DNA of 64,000 nucleotides. It comes from Oreohelix idahoensis. Lineage: Eukaryota > Mollusca > Gastropoda > Stylommatophora > Oreohelicidae. How positions within the stretch are numbered: the stretch's first letter is position 1; the number at the start of each line of letters is the position of its first letter. This document shows, piece after piece, positions 11,324-23,791 of this stretch. Below the pieces are notes generated by a model that had not been told where the DNA came from, searched no databases, and worked only from the letters and a program-made list of their open reading frames with translations. The translations under genes were made by a program, and so were the position numbers. The stretch is from positions 62,001 through 126,000 of the forward strand of contig JAMPIV010017564.1 of NCBI GenBank assembly GCA_024509875.1, read 5' to 3'.

Positions 11324-11632
11324 CGTAGATTTTAGGATAGGAGAATTAAGACTTGGGTTGGTCCCTTCTGAATAGCTTAGAATGAGTGATAGATACAGTG
11401 AGAGCTGGAGAAAAGCAATAGAATTTCCACACGTGAGATGATAGAATGTGATATAGAGGCTGTCTTTGAGAATCGAGATAATCTTCTCTCTCTCACCAAT
11501 CTTCTACGACCGCTTTTAAAGTGTCAGACAGTCTAAACCACAGATATATATTACATAAATCTCTATCTACTCACGGGCACGCACATACACGTGACGACAG
11601 TTAAACACACAGAAGTGGGAAATCTATAACAA

Positions 11633-11727
<95 letters not shown>

Positions 11728-13979
11728 GAACGAGCTGACCAACACGATTATTAAGTTCAAGAGAGATTTTAATTATCAGTTAAAAATCTTCTCACAACAC
11801 CAAAGAAATACATCAGGAAAAAAAAACATATACAAATAGTCATAAATTGAAGAAAATGCTACAAGTCTGATAGCCCGTTAGAATCTTTATCTAGGTTTAG
11901 CCCACAGCCCCGTTAAGAGAACAGATGATGGCCCAAAGAGTTATAGATACATAGGGTTGAGTCTAAGAGGTTTCTTTCTTTCTCGTAAATGTATGAACAG
12001 AGGTGGATAATCTGACTTAGCCTAAGAAAAAAAAACTCTAGCATTTGTAACAAATTCTGCAGATTAAAAAAAATTTAAGATAGCAAATGGGTGACAATAA
12101 TACCCCGGTAAAATAACACTCTGACCTGTGTACTCTCATTCATTCAGCCATGGCCTTGCTCACACATATATACTCACAACTTTGCTCGCTGCCTCTGGGA
12201 ACATAATAATTCTAGGACCTTCGCACAGACCCGAAAAATGCAGTCATCGACCAAGAAACCCCCAGTTCCAAAAGACGTACTGAACTCTCTGTCTCAGGGA
12301 AACGATTCCTTGGGTGTTCTAATTTTTTTTCGAATATCTGATTAAGTCACATAAAATTTGTCCAGGCACGAAAGTTAGCAGAGCACAATGTCATTAGCTT
12401 TGGATTCTAGGATTTAAGGAATGTCAGATCGGTGTCTTCTTTCAGGCAGGTACTATATTTGGTCACCACAATACTAGTCACAATCTCTGTCGGAATGTTA
12501 ATGTTATTCTTGTAATATTCTCTCGCCGCCAGGCAGCATGTACATTTAAATTTGTGAAGCAATATAAACTGGCTCAAAAGCCCAATATGTATTTCTAGTC
12601 TTTAGAAACCGTTAGTGGGATTGCTATTACTGTCTCTCTCTGATGGCATATGCACTGTCAGACCCGTGTTACTTGAAACAAACAAAAAAACCCACGTGGT
12701 TAAAGATAGGAAATGTCTATGCTTCTCACAAATATGTCTCTCAGGCTACTAAACGCTGGCAAGTTGGGTACCACCGTTTCACTATATAAAATGGAAAGAA
12801 CACATATCAAATAATTTACATATATGTACTCATTATAACTTACATTTTAAATAGCAAGCCGACCGCTTGACTTATAATTACAACTTCCCGTAAAGTAAGT
12901 TATATAAAAATCAATCATCAGGAATTAGGAATATCTTCGTATTCCGTCAATATTCACTGATGTCGCATCTAGCATTTATAAGTTAGTTATTAAAACAGTT
13001 TCGACTGAGTATTTAACAGTTAAAGTAAACTCATTTCAGCTACTTGTTTAGTAAGCTAAAAATATAATTTATTTTGTATTTCCACTGCAACTCGTCGATT
13101 AAAGAAATAACAAACTATCAAAATATTCACTCTGCACACAGAACTAGTTTAAAATGAAATCGGCGATTTTAACACTAAATCACTTCACAAAATACTAGAG
13201 ATCTATTATATATAATATTCAATTCAAACACAGAAGACTAAGAACTAAACCATTTCGACCAAACTAAAGGCCATCTCTATTTACAGAGATTATTTAGAAA
13301 TCGAACGAAGGTTGTTCTAGTCTAACTGCAAAGTTACTGAGTGAAATGAAATAGTTTCAAATGTGGGTTAATATTTTAAACCAGACAAAGGATGAACTAT
13401 CTCCCCCGTCCCGATCTCTCCCCCTTCTCATAACAGCTACGTTTAACTTAGAGGCGTGTCGTAACTGCCACCAGGGCGATTACGCACCTTTGGTAACAAA
13501 CTGACCGGGAAAAGCGCGTGTCAGTTGCAAATCTCAGACAACCGTCTGAAACTGCGACTATAAGGTGTAAATATTCGCTCCTACTTAAGCGTTCGGCCGA
13601 TGCAACTGTTTGTTGACCGGTGAAAATGCAGACGGATGTCGGCTCTCTCCTAGCATTCTCACGCGTTTACGTCGAGAATCTAACTCAGGAGTGTCGTGTC
13701 ATCTGAAGGTGCAGACCCAAGTCGGCTCGATGTCTGAGATGGACTGCAACTAAATCGCACTTCACGTCTGACTGACATCTATGTAATAAAATTACGCATC
13801 CCAGTATGAGAAAAAAAAACCCGGTAAAGTTTGAGAATACTGAAGAAAATATTTTTCGCAAACGAGTGATGCGAAAAATACAGGAAAAACAAGTAAGGAA
13901 AGATAATAAGATAAAGGATGCGGGTGAGAGAATAGGAAGAAGATGTAGGCAATTTAATGATATAAAGACCTACGTGACA
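11321..13979 (-). repeat. Element 1 left LTR (3' LTR), 2,659 bp
   Basis: Direct copy of 18033-20676. In the element's orientation it starts TGTCACGTAGG and ends ATCTACGACA. It carries its own (TA)n array at 11635-11725. Differences from the other copy are scattered substitutions and the array length. The plus-strand frame at 13806-14165 crosses the LTR edge and is a chance frame in A-rich DNA. Confidence 0.92.
11635..11725. repeat. (TA)n array inside the element 1 left LTR
   Basis: About 90 bp of perfect alternating A/T. The corresponding array in the right LTR at 18349-18422 is about 74 bp, so the array has changed length since insertion or during assembly. Confidence 0.95.
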
Positions 13980-13982
13980 GGA

Positions 13983-13996
13983 CGCCCCCCTTTAAG
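13983..13996 (-). promoter_or_regulatory. Polypurine tract of element 1
   Basis: On the minus strand the bases just before the 3' LTR are ttaaaggggggcgtcc. A purine run at this position is the expected primer site for plus-strand DNA synthesis in LTR elements. The 4-bp gap to the LTR is slightly wider than usual. Confidence 0.6.
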
Positions 13997-14020
13997 ATAT
14001 GGAAGCACTCCATGTCTACG

Positions 14021-14188
14021 TTATGGAATTAAATTTCCTATAGCCGTAGCTTCAGAGGGTCTGTCTTCTTCCCTCTCATCTTCCCCCTCCATCTCTCTCC
14101 AATATCTACTCATGAAGTCTGCCCCGACGTTTCCTTCCTCTGGAATGTCTCCCATGCGCGCTTGAAAGAGCGTCGCCGCTTCTGACAT
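14021..14188 (-). pseudogene. 55-residue frame with an RNase H C-terminus-like end
   Basis: A short minus-strand frame contains DIPEEGNVGADFMSRYW. Ty3/gypsy RNase H domains end with a glycine/asparagine segment followed by 'AD.LSR'; in element 3 of this window it reads SDNVMADILSR. Position fits too: it is the last coding piece before the polypurine tract, where RNase H should end. I infer that a deletion removed about 1.3-1.6 kb of reverse transcriptase and RNase H between the integrase end (about 14262) and this remnant. The alternative is an unrelated small frame that matches by chance. Any protein made would lack catalytic RNase H residues other than the tail aspartate. Confidence 0.5.
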
Positions 14189-14351
14189 TTTTCAAAGATT
14201 TCCTGTGTGTGCAGTGGAGTTTCCCTGCCACTATCGTCATCTTCGTCAGTTTTGGCGATCGTCAGGAGATGGTCGGAGGTTGGCACTGGTTTTTAAAGTA
14301 TCTCTTTAAGAGATTTAAATAGAAAACCTTCTCCTTTCCTTGAATAGAGAT

Positions 14352-17213
14352 CTAGTAGTTAGCCTTAGAAATCTTTTTCAGGACGGTAAACAGCCCTTGC
14401 CATTCGATCTTCAGTTGGTTGTTTCCGGTAGGGAGTAACACCAAAACTTTCTCTCCTGCTTCCAGTTCTCTTTCTTTCGCGACTTTCCTGTATCGGTTAA
14501 CGTGCTTGGTGCGTGCTCGCTTAAAGTTAGTCGTTGCTAGGTCCCACCCTAGTTTCAACCTTTCCTTTAAAACCGACACATATTTACTTGCTGAGACAAC
14601 TGTCTCATCCGCCTTCTCGTCTGTCAGAGACTGAAGTAAGGCTTCAAGCGGGCCCTTAATGGGTCTGCCGAATAAGAGTGTAGCTGGCGGAAATCCTGTG
14701 GAAGTATGAGGAGATTCTCTGTAGCCAAATAAAGCTCCAGGAATACAAAGATCCCAATCTTCAGGTTTCACTTGTGCCAGTTTACTTAGCATCATGTTGA
14801 GGTTTCCATTAGCACGTTCCACGAGCCCATTTCCGGCCGGAGTATATGGCTTAGTGTGGATGTGTTGGGTCCTCAAGATCTTAACGATCTCATCCATCAA
14901 CAGGTTTCGGTATGGAGATCCGTTATCCGTCAACACTTGCTGAGGGAATCCCAACCGAGTGAAAATCTGCACGAGGGCTTCTGCGACATGCTTGGCATCT
15001 GCGCATGTTAGCGGGATAGCTTCTGCCCATAAAGTGCATGTATCGACTAAGGTCAGGATGAACCTGTTCCTTCTTTTAGTCCTTTCGAAAGGCCCTAAAA
15101 TGTCGATCACAACCCGTTCGAATGGTGTTCCCACTATTGGCATTTCACCCATGTGGACTGGGGGTGTCCGTTGCTTGGGTGGTACACGTTGGCACTGGGC
15201 ACAGGATTTGACATACCTGATAATATCAGTGTTTACTCCTGGCCACCAATAATGAGTGGTTATACGTTGGTTTGTGGCGTTCTGTCCCATATGTCCGCTG
15301 AAGGGAAGAGAGTGCCCCATTTCTAGGATTTGGCTTCTGTACTGTTTCGGTACTAGGAGCTGGTTGTAACCTTGGTCAGGCTTGCCCGTTCTGCGATAAA
15401 GTACGCCATCCTTAGAAAAAATGTCCCCGTGCTGTTTGGGTTCCTTAGCCATGGGCAGTTTCCTAAAGCAGGGTGCCAAAGTAGGGTCCTTGTATTGCGC
15501 TTCTTTAAGTTCCATGGGTAACAAATTAGGCGCAGGCTCCCGTTCCTTCTTGGTTTGCCCTCTTGTAGTTACTGCTGCCACAATCGGCTCTTCCGGTTTC
15601 CCAATACACACGTATCTCCCGCCAAGTATGACTGGGTAGATGGGATCATCCATAACAGCCGCTTTGATCACACCTCTGACAAAGTCAGAGTGTATCTCCA
15701 CCAATGCGATGGGAAGCGCTGTAGGTGCATCACTCTTACGAACTCCACAAAGTTGGACGGTCTCTGCTGTCTCTTGACCGGGTTTGACCAGGTTTCTGGC
15801 AACAATGCAATCATAAGAAAGCCCCGTGTCAAATAAGCAAGAAGTTTGAGAACCGTTCAAAGTAACAGTACCTCGCGTTGAGGGTCTATCCCCAGCAGGT
15901 TGGGAATCACTGTCAATAATTCCGCCTTGCGAGACTGTTAATAAGCATCCGATGCGTTTAGGCTCGGTGTGCTCGGTCTGATCATATGTCCCGTGCTCAG
16001 GGGTTCTCCCTTTGCCACCTTGTCCTTTCTGGCTGCGCTGCCATGTAGGGCGGTCGGGTTGATCAGACTGTTTGGGGTGGTTGGGGTACTTGTTCTTGTA
16101 GAACTTGGATTTTTCCGGAGGGGGGTTTTGAGGTCCAGTTTCTCTGTGGTTATTCTGATTAGAAGCCTGAGAAGATTGCTCTAGGTTATTTTTTCGAAAA
16201 TGCTCCTCTTTCGGTTTCCGTTTTGTGGCCGGTAGTTCAGCCAGCGCATTATGATAACGCTCAGACTTCTCTAAGATGTCTTCAAGTTTTTCTGCCCCCT
16301 GCTCAGCTAGAAATCTCCGGGTATCAGCAGACAATGTGTTCTTTATTTGTTCTGTTAAAACAAATTCCTCAAGACCTTCGTAGGTAGAGGGGAGCTGCGA
16401 GAGCTCTAGGCACTTTGTCAGATATCCCTTTAGACGGGAAGAGAACTGGTGAAAAGATTCAGAATTCTCCTTTCTGCTGTTGCGAAACAGTTGCAAAAAT
16501 TTGCGAGCGTTCATTTCAAAGCGCTCCAGTAACGCTTTCTTCAACAGATCATAGTTGTCTTGTTGGCTGCTTTCCAGTTTCGCGTAAACATCATAAGCAG
16601 AACTTTTCAAAGCCTGGGAAAGCTTCATATTCCAACGCGACCTCTCTAAACCGTACAGAGTTGCAATTTTCTCACATTTTTCCAGATACGTGTCAATCTT
16701 CTTATTAGGACAAGGGAAAGATTCTAGCGGAAAAGACATAGCAGTGAGATGAGTAGATTGAGGATTAGTTTGATCAGTTAAGGAAGAATGAGGAGAAGAC
16801 ACTCCATTGCTGGAGGTAGAGGCAGCCCCACGACTTTGGACTTCTAGAGCCTTAAGAGCCAACTCATGCTGTCTCTCCTTCTCTCTTTCCTCATGCTGTC
16901 TCTCCTTCTCTCTTTCCTCATGCTGCCTCTCCTTCTCTCTTTCCTCATGCTGTCTCTCCTTCTCTTTCTCTCTTTCCTTATGCTGCATCCTGCGAATTTC
17001 CATTTCCTCATCCATCTTCTTCTGATGTAAAAGACGTTCCTCCGCTTCTTTCCTCTCCGTTGCTTCTTTTTCCTCTTTAGCTTCAGCTGCTTTCCTCTCC
17101 GCATCATATCTCTCAAGTTCGTCCCTGACAAAAGCTTTCGCTTCCTCTCCTTCCAGTCCCTCCTCTCTTGCTTCGTCCCTGAGGAGTTGTCTAAGCTTTG
17201 CCCTCTCGGCCAT
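14352..17213 (-). CDS. Element 1 gag-protease-integrase polyprotein, no reverse transcriptase
   Basis: A 953-residue frame, uninterrupted. Residues 1-125 are a charged coiled coil containing four copies of a nine-residue EREKERQHE-type repeat. Residues about 165-325 are a capsid region; its second half (EEFVLTEQIKNTL, then FLAEQGAEKLEDI) resembles the SCAN fold. A basic Q/N/P-rich linker without a CCHC zinc knuckle follows. The protease has FDTG at 461-464. The integrase has an H634/H641/C671/C674 zinc site and the catalytic triad D704, D763, E799 with exactly 35 residues between the last two. The frame ends at ISKANY-stop inside the C-terminal GPY/F module; homology (GKEKVFYLN, LLKRY) continues past that stop in the same frame to about 14262, so it is a premature stop costing about 30 residues. 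The expected reverse transcriptase does not follow. The protein could form particles and integrate but could not reverse transcribe. Confidence 0.9.
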   Translation of the reverse strand: MAERAKLRQLLRDEAREEGLEGEEAKAFVRDELERYDAERKAAEAKEEKEATERKEAEERLLHQKKMDEEMEIRRMQHKEREKEKERQHEEREKERQHEEREKERQHEEREKERQHELALKALEVQSRGAASTSSNGVSSPHSSLTDQTNPQSTHLTAMSFPLESFPCPNKKIDTYLEKCEKIATLYGLERSRWNMKLSQALKSSAYDVYAKLESSQQDNYDLLKKALLERFEMNARKFLQLFRNSRKENSESFHQFSSRLKGYLTKCLELSQLPSTYEGLEEFVLTEQIKNTLSADTRRFLAEQGAEKLEDILEKSERYHNALAELPATKRKPKEEHFRKNNLEQSSQASNQNNHRETGPQNPPPEKSKFYKNKYPNHPKQSDQPDRPTWQRSQKGQGGKGRTPEHGTYDQTEHTEPKRIGCLLTVSQGGIIDSDSQPAGDRPSTRGTVTLNGSQTSCLFDTGLSYDCIVARNLVKPGQETAETVQLCGVRKSDAPTALPIALVEIHSDFVRGVIKAAVMDDPIYPVILGGRYVCIGKPEEPIVAAVTTRGQTKKEREPAPNLLPMELKEAQYKDPTLAPCFRKLPMAKEPKQHGDIFSKDGVLYRRTGKPDQGYNQLLVPKQYRSQILEMGHSLPFSGHMGQNATNQRITTHYWWPGVNTDIIRYVKSCAQCQRVPPKQRTPPVHMGEMPIVGTPFERVVIDILGPFERTKRRNRFILTLVDTCTLWAEAIPLTCADAKHVAEALVQIFTRLGFPQQVLTDNGSPYRNLLMDEIVKILRTQHIHTKPYTPAGNGLVERANGNLNMMLSKLAQVKPEDWDLCIPGALFGYRESPHTSTGFPPATLLFGRPIKGPLEALLQSLTDEKADETVVSASKYVSVLKERLKLGWDLATTNFKRARTKHVNRYRKVAKERELEAGEKVLVLLPTGNNQLKIEWQGLFTVLKKISKANY
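16864..16985. repeat. 27-bp minisatellite in the element 1 gag coiled coil
   Basis: The phrase tcatgctgtctctccttc and its continuation repeat about four times at 27 bp, with one copy carrying a 6-bp internal expansion. Each unit encodes nine residues of the coiled coil, so copy number can change without breaking frame. Confidence 0.85.
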
Positions 17214-17890
17214 ATTAGGTCAGTGACTGAGACTAGTGGAGAAAGAAAATAGGAAAAAGGATACACTGGTTCCTACCACTTACGAGAAAAAAATGTACTA
17301 AAAATTCAAAAGATGATATCCTTAACCCTGGGATACCTCCTCCAAAAATACAATCTAACTATCGCTGCTATTAATCGGCAAAAAAGCACATAATGCAAAC
17401 ACGACTACGCCAACTAAATGGTAGTTAAGATTACTCACTGAAAAATAAGTTGCTACAGTGGAAGCAATTATAATTATTGCAAAAATTATTTTAGGAAGAA
17501 AAAAAAAATCCCCTTAATTTTTAATCCACTATCAAGTTCACCCCCTGAAGACAGTTAGGGTAAGGGAGGCAATTAATCTGGACAAATAGTCCGAAACGCA
17601 CTCCTTAACTTTAGTTCAAACACCTTCCTGCTTCAGAACCCTTGTGAATGTTATACACTAACAAAACTTTAACAGCGTTTAGTATTACAAAATCATTAAT
17701 TAACATGTATTCCGACAAAATCAACCTGTAAAATAAATGTATAATGCTTCTTAATGCTGTGGAAAAAAAAACTTATCAGTTTGTGTGGTCAGCACGCCCG
17801 TAAACAGATCGTTAGTCTAGGGGATAAATTATTTAAAGATATAACAACTCACAAGACATCACTCTCTTACTCTATGTCAGAATAAAGAAT
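17214..17890 (-). other. Element 1 leader between primer site and gag
   Basis: About 680 bp without a coding signal. It lies between the gag start at 17213 and the primer-site repeats at 17896. An untranslated leader that would hold the packaging signal is expected here; no specific motif recognised. Confidence 0.6.
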
Positions 17891-17895
17891 CTTAA

Positions 17896-18032
17896 GTTCA
17901 AAATCCAGATAGACGAGTCCACATTTGTCGTACTCGTCTTCCTATTCTAAGTTCAAAAATCCGTCGGGCGAGACCACATTTGTTGTATCGTCTTAGGATT
18001 TTGGGTTCAATTCCCGGTAACGAGCGACCATT
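17896..18032 (-). promoter_or_regulatory. Primer binding site of element 1, present as three tandem versions
   Basis: Just inside the 5' LTR the plus strand reads gggttcaattcccgg, then cgagcgacca, then tt and the LTR start. That looks like the 3' part of a tRNA (T arm, acceptor, CCA), so the minus strand begins with TGG as a primer site should. Two further 26-bp versions, each from gttcaa to cca, lie at 17896-17921 and 17951-17976, and 18005-18030 is the adjacent one. Each is followed by an LTR-edge-like catttgtcgta or catttgttgta. I cannot name the tRNA because spacing from loop to CCA is two bases longer than canonical. Confidence 0.7.
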
Positions 18033-20848
<2,816 letters not shown>

Positions 20849-22020
20849 TACTGTTCAAAAAAGAAACGCAACTTTTTTGGTGTACCTTTTATAAAAGATA
20901 TTCGCTGATTGGACATCAGTCAACCTATCGACTGTGTCCACCTAGTCATTAACTTCTCGTGGTTACCTGAATTGTACTCACCTCATGATTCGTGAGGTCA
21001 TGAAAGAGGTCAAGGTCAAAACAACATGTTTGACAATAACTCGTAACAGGTTCATGTGAATCCCGTGAAACTTACTGAACACAAAACTCTCTGACCATAT
21101 TATTGAAAGCCTATAAAAGATTGACGTTCCTCGAATAAATTCAGTTGAAAAGTCAATGCGCAAGTATGGCTCATCTCACTACAGAACAACGACTCATCAT
21201 CATTGGTCGTTTACAGACTGGACAGTCACAAAGTGTAGTGGCCAGACAATTTAATGTGGTTAAAAGCACCATTAGTCGCCTTTGGAGGCGATTTCAAGAA
21301 ACTGGCTCAGTGGCAGACCGGCCGCGCATTGGAAGACCCAGAGTCACAACTCCTGCCGAAGACCGCTTCATTCGGCTCCGTCACCTCAGGAATCGACTTA
21401 CATCTGCGTCCTCCACAGTCCAGTCAATGTCAGCAGCTCGTCGAATTTCAGATCAAACGGTCAGGAACCGGCTGCACGACTCTGGTCTTTGGGCTAGAAG
21501 ACCCTACAGAGGTCCTGTTCTTACGGACCGGCATCGCCAGAATCGACTGCAGTGGGCAAACCAGCATCGTCAATGGACCGTTGGGAATGACTGGAGTGTT
21601 TGGTTTAGTGATGAATCATTTTTTGTGCTCCAGCGACACGATAGACGGAGAAGAGTTTACCACAGAGTCCATGAGCGCTACGCCAAGAACAGCGTTGATG
21701 AGGCTCCTCCACATGGTGGTGGAGGTGTACTGATGTGGGGGGCGATCAACTTCATGAGAAGAAGTGACCTGGTGCAAATTGAAGGACGCCTGAATGCCCA
21801 ACGATACGTCGCTGAAATTCTTCGTCCTCGCGTCCTTCCACTTCTGGCTGCACGAGGTTCGATTTTTCAGCAGGATAACGCTCGACCTCATGTGGCACAA
21901 CTCACCACCAAGTTCCTTGCTGACAACAACGTCCAGACCATTCCGTGGCCAGCCATGGCATCAGACATGAACCCCATAGAACACTTCTGATATGAACTCG
22001 ACAGACGTCTCCGCTAGGGA
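20849..22020 (+). mobile_element. Tc1-like transposon (copy 1), right end lost
   Basis: The left terminal repeat is tactgttcaaaaaagaaacgc next to a TA. The same terminal sequence bounds the second Tc1 copy at 25681. The transposase pseudogene follows. The right terminal repeat is missing because the sequence passes directly into a mariner near 22015-22035. Confidence 0.8.
21166..22011 (+). pseudogene. Tc1 transposase (DD34E), C-terminal stop
   Basis: A cut-and-paste transposase that acts on TA sites. The likely start is MAHLTTEQR at 21166, seven codons inside the longest frame; the second Tc1 copy lacks the extra residues. A paired helix-turn-helix N-terminus (VARQFNVVKSTISRLW, then SDQTVRNRLHDSG) precedes the catalytic core. 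All three catalytic residues are visible: D in WFSDESFF, D in FQQDNARPHV, and E in MNPIEHF, with 34 residues between the last two. A TGA replaces the usual tryptophan right after IEHF at 21988-21990, and a second stop follows. The protein lacks about 50 C-terminal residues and is probably inactive, although the core is intact. Confidence 0.88.
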
Positions 22021-22983
22021 GACGTGGCTGCAGCGCAGAAATGTTGAAATGCGCTGAAGGCATTATTCTTACTGATAGGCGAATCACTACTCAACAATTG
22101 GCCTTACAGCTGTCAGTCAGCATTGGTAGTGAAAATGCAGTTATAAAAAACTCTCGGATTTTCTAAGGTTTGCGCAAGATGGGGTCCTCGAAGTCTCAAA
22201 AATGACCACCGATTGCAAATGAAAGCAATTTCTTCTGAATTGTTGGAGCATTTCAATGCTGGTGGAGATACATTTTTGGCTAAGATCGTTACAGGTGACG
22301 AAACCTGGGCACATCATTTTGAACCTGAGACGAAAAGACAGTCAGTGGAGTGGCATCAACCACAATCACCACGAAGAAAGAAAGTCATGACAATTCCTTC
22401 AGCTGGAAAGGTCATGATCACTGTCTTTTGGGACATTGAAGGTGTGATTCTTGTGGACGTTATGCCAAGAGGAGAGACAATCAATTCGCAAGCTTACATT
22501 AAGACATTGAAAAAACTCAATCAACGTTTTCGCAGAGTTTGGCCGCACAAGAATCGAGCAGACACGCTTCTCCTTCACGACAATGCGCGACCTCACACAA
22601 GTCTGGCAACCCGGGAAGCAATCACCAAATTGGGTTGGACTGTACTACCCCATCCACCCTATAGTCCCGATTTGGCACCCTCTGATTTTCATCTATTTGG
22701 TCCACTTAAAGATGAACCCCGTGGGACAAGGTTTGAAGATGATGAAGGAGTGATTCATGCAACGAAGAAATGGCTACATGATCAAGACAAACTCTGGTAC
22801 GGGCTAGGAATATATGCACTTGTTTCGCGCTGGCATAAAGCCGTACATGTTGATGGGGATTATGTTGAATAATACCGATGTTTACATGACATATCCATGA
22901 ATATTGTGTATAAATTTCATGCTTTTTTAATAAACAGCTCCTGAGAAAAACGATGTGGTGCATTACTTTCTGAATGCCCCTCG
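22020..22983 (+). mobile_element. 5'-truncated mariner transposon
   Basis: The mariner begins abruptly within its transposase and runs to a right terminal repeat ending tgaatgcccctcg at 22983, followed by TA. The reverse complement of this end occurs twice near 43603-43707. The left terminal repeat and the N-terminal third of the gene are missing. An AATAAA-like signal (taataaacag) lies near 22928. Confidence 0.85.
22030..22872 (+). pseudogene. mariner transposase (DD34D), N-terminally truncated
   Basis: Homology starts around LTDRRITTQQLA near 22070, continues through VCARWGPRSL at about 22168 after a frameshift, and then runs in one open frame to 22872. The catalytic residues are D in VTGDETWAHHF, D in LLHDNARPH, and D in YSPDLAPSDFHLF, with exactly 34 residues between the second and third. 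This DD34D spacing is diagnostic of mariner rather than Tc1. The DNA-binding N-terminus is missing and a frameshift separates it, so the copy cannot transpose itself. Confidence 0.88.
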
Positions 22984-22985
22984 TA

Positions 22986-23129
22986 TATATTGCTCTTTTC
23001 ATTGTACCTGATTAGTTACCATTAGAAATAAGTAACTATTTTTCAGATTTTATGATGGCACAGTGCGAACAGACACATTATGACAGGCAAGACCGTCAGA
23101 CATTGGACTTGGTAAAAGCGATTAGTGAC
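22986..23129. other. Short unassigned spacer before the 660-bp LTR-like repeat
   Basis: Nothing recognised. Its last five bases, gtgac, differ at one position from gtaac after the second LTR copy at 42536, a possible worn target duplication. Confidence 0.4.
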
Positions 23130-23791
23130 TGTTAAAGAGTATTGATATGATATTGCACCCTGTTGTATTATAAGTGAAGGTGATATAATTTAATACATCA
23201 CTAAGTGATGATGACGTAATCCGTTCTACATGTAATTTATGCTAACGGTCGTTCTTGGCCTTTCGTGAGAAGATTCCGTCAGAGTAAGACGTTGATATTA
23301 CAGTACTCCCTATATATTTGAAGATTGAATCAGTTATAACGTGGCTTTTAAGGAGATACGAAGGTCGCCACTTAATTCAGAATATGCCGGACTCATGTTT
23401 CAAGTTCCGTGCGATACAAGGAAGAATTTCCAACAGGAGTAACTTTATTTATCTTCAGTTTACTGGTCCACATTACTTAGGTGTTAATCTACAATAGGAG
23501 CCGCTAGTACAGAGGCCAGATTTGAATGGATGAGACAAAGACTCTATGAGGATTATTTGCATGTATGTATTTTCATAATACTTTTGAATGAACTTGTTAT
23601 TTGTTCCAATAAAAATGTCTTTGATTGTGGACCCATCCAACAAGGCATTCGGAGATTATTATATTATTTGAACGTTCCATTGAACCCATGTCATTCATCA
23701 AGCGTTATCTGCATGATCAACTTTAGAATAACCTTGTATGTCATTCAAGTATCGACACCCACAACTATCAACTAAACTCCCAGCTGTAACA
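23130..23791 (+). repeat. LTR-like repeat, copy 1 (662 bp)
   Basis: A direct repeat shared with 41881-42535. It starts TGTTAAAGAG and ends AGCTGTAACA, so it has the TG...CA ends and short TGTTA/TAACA inverted tips typical of LTRs. A TATA-like ctatatattt near 23311 and AATAAA near 23608 fit plus-strand promoter and polyadenylation signals. The two copies look about 95% identical, older than the LTRs of elements 1 and 3. Best reading: 5' LTR of the decayed element 2. Confidence 0.72.

Noticed and set aside
13806..14165. 119-codon plus-strand frame at the element 1 LTR edge, partly shared with 20491-20952
   Set aside because: It lies antisense in LTR sequence, crosses the LTR boundary into the internal region and is K/E/R-rich from A-rich DNA. 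Its copy in the other LTR is explained by LTR identity.
18003..18030. tRNA gene
   Set aside because: Only a T arm and acceptor-CCA-like stretch is present, next to an LTR. It is a primer binding site, not a gene.
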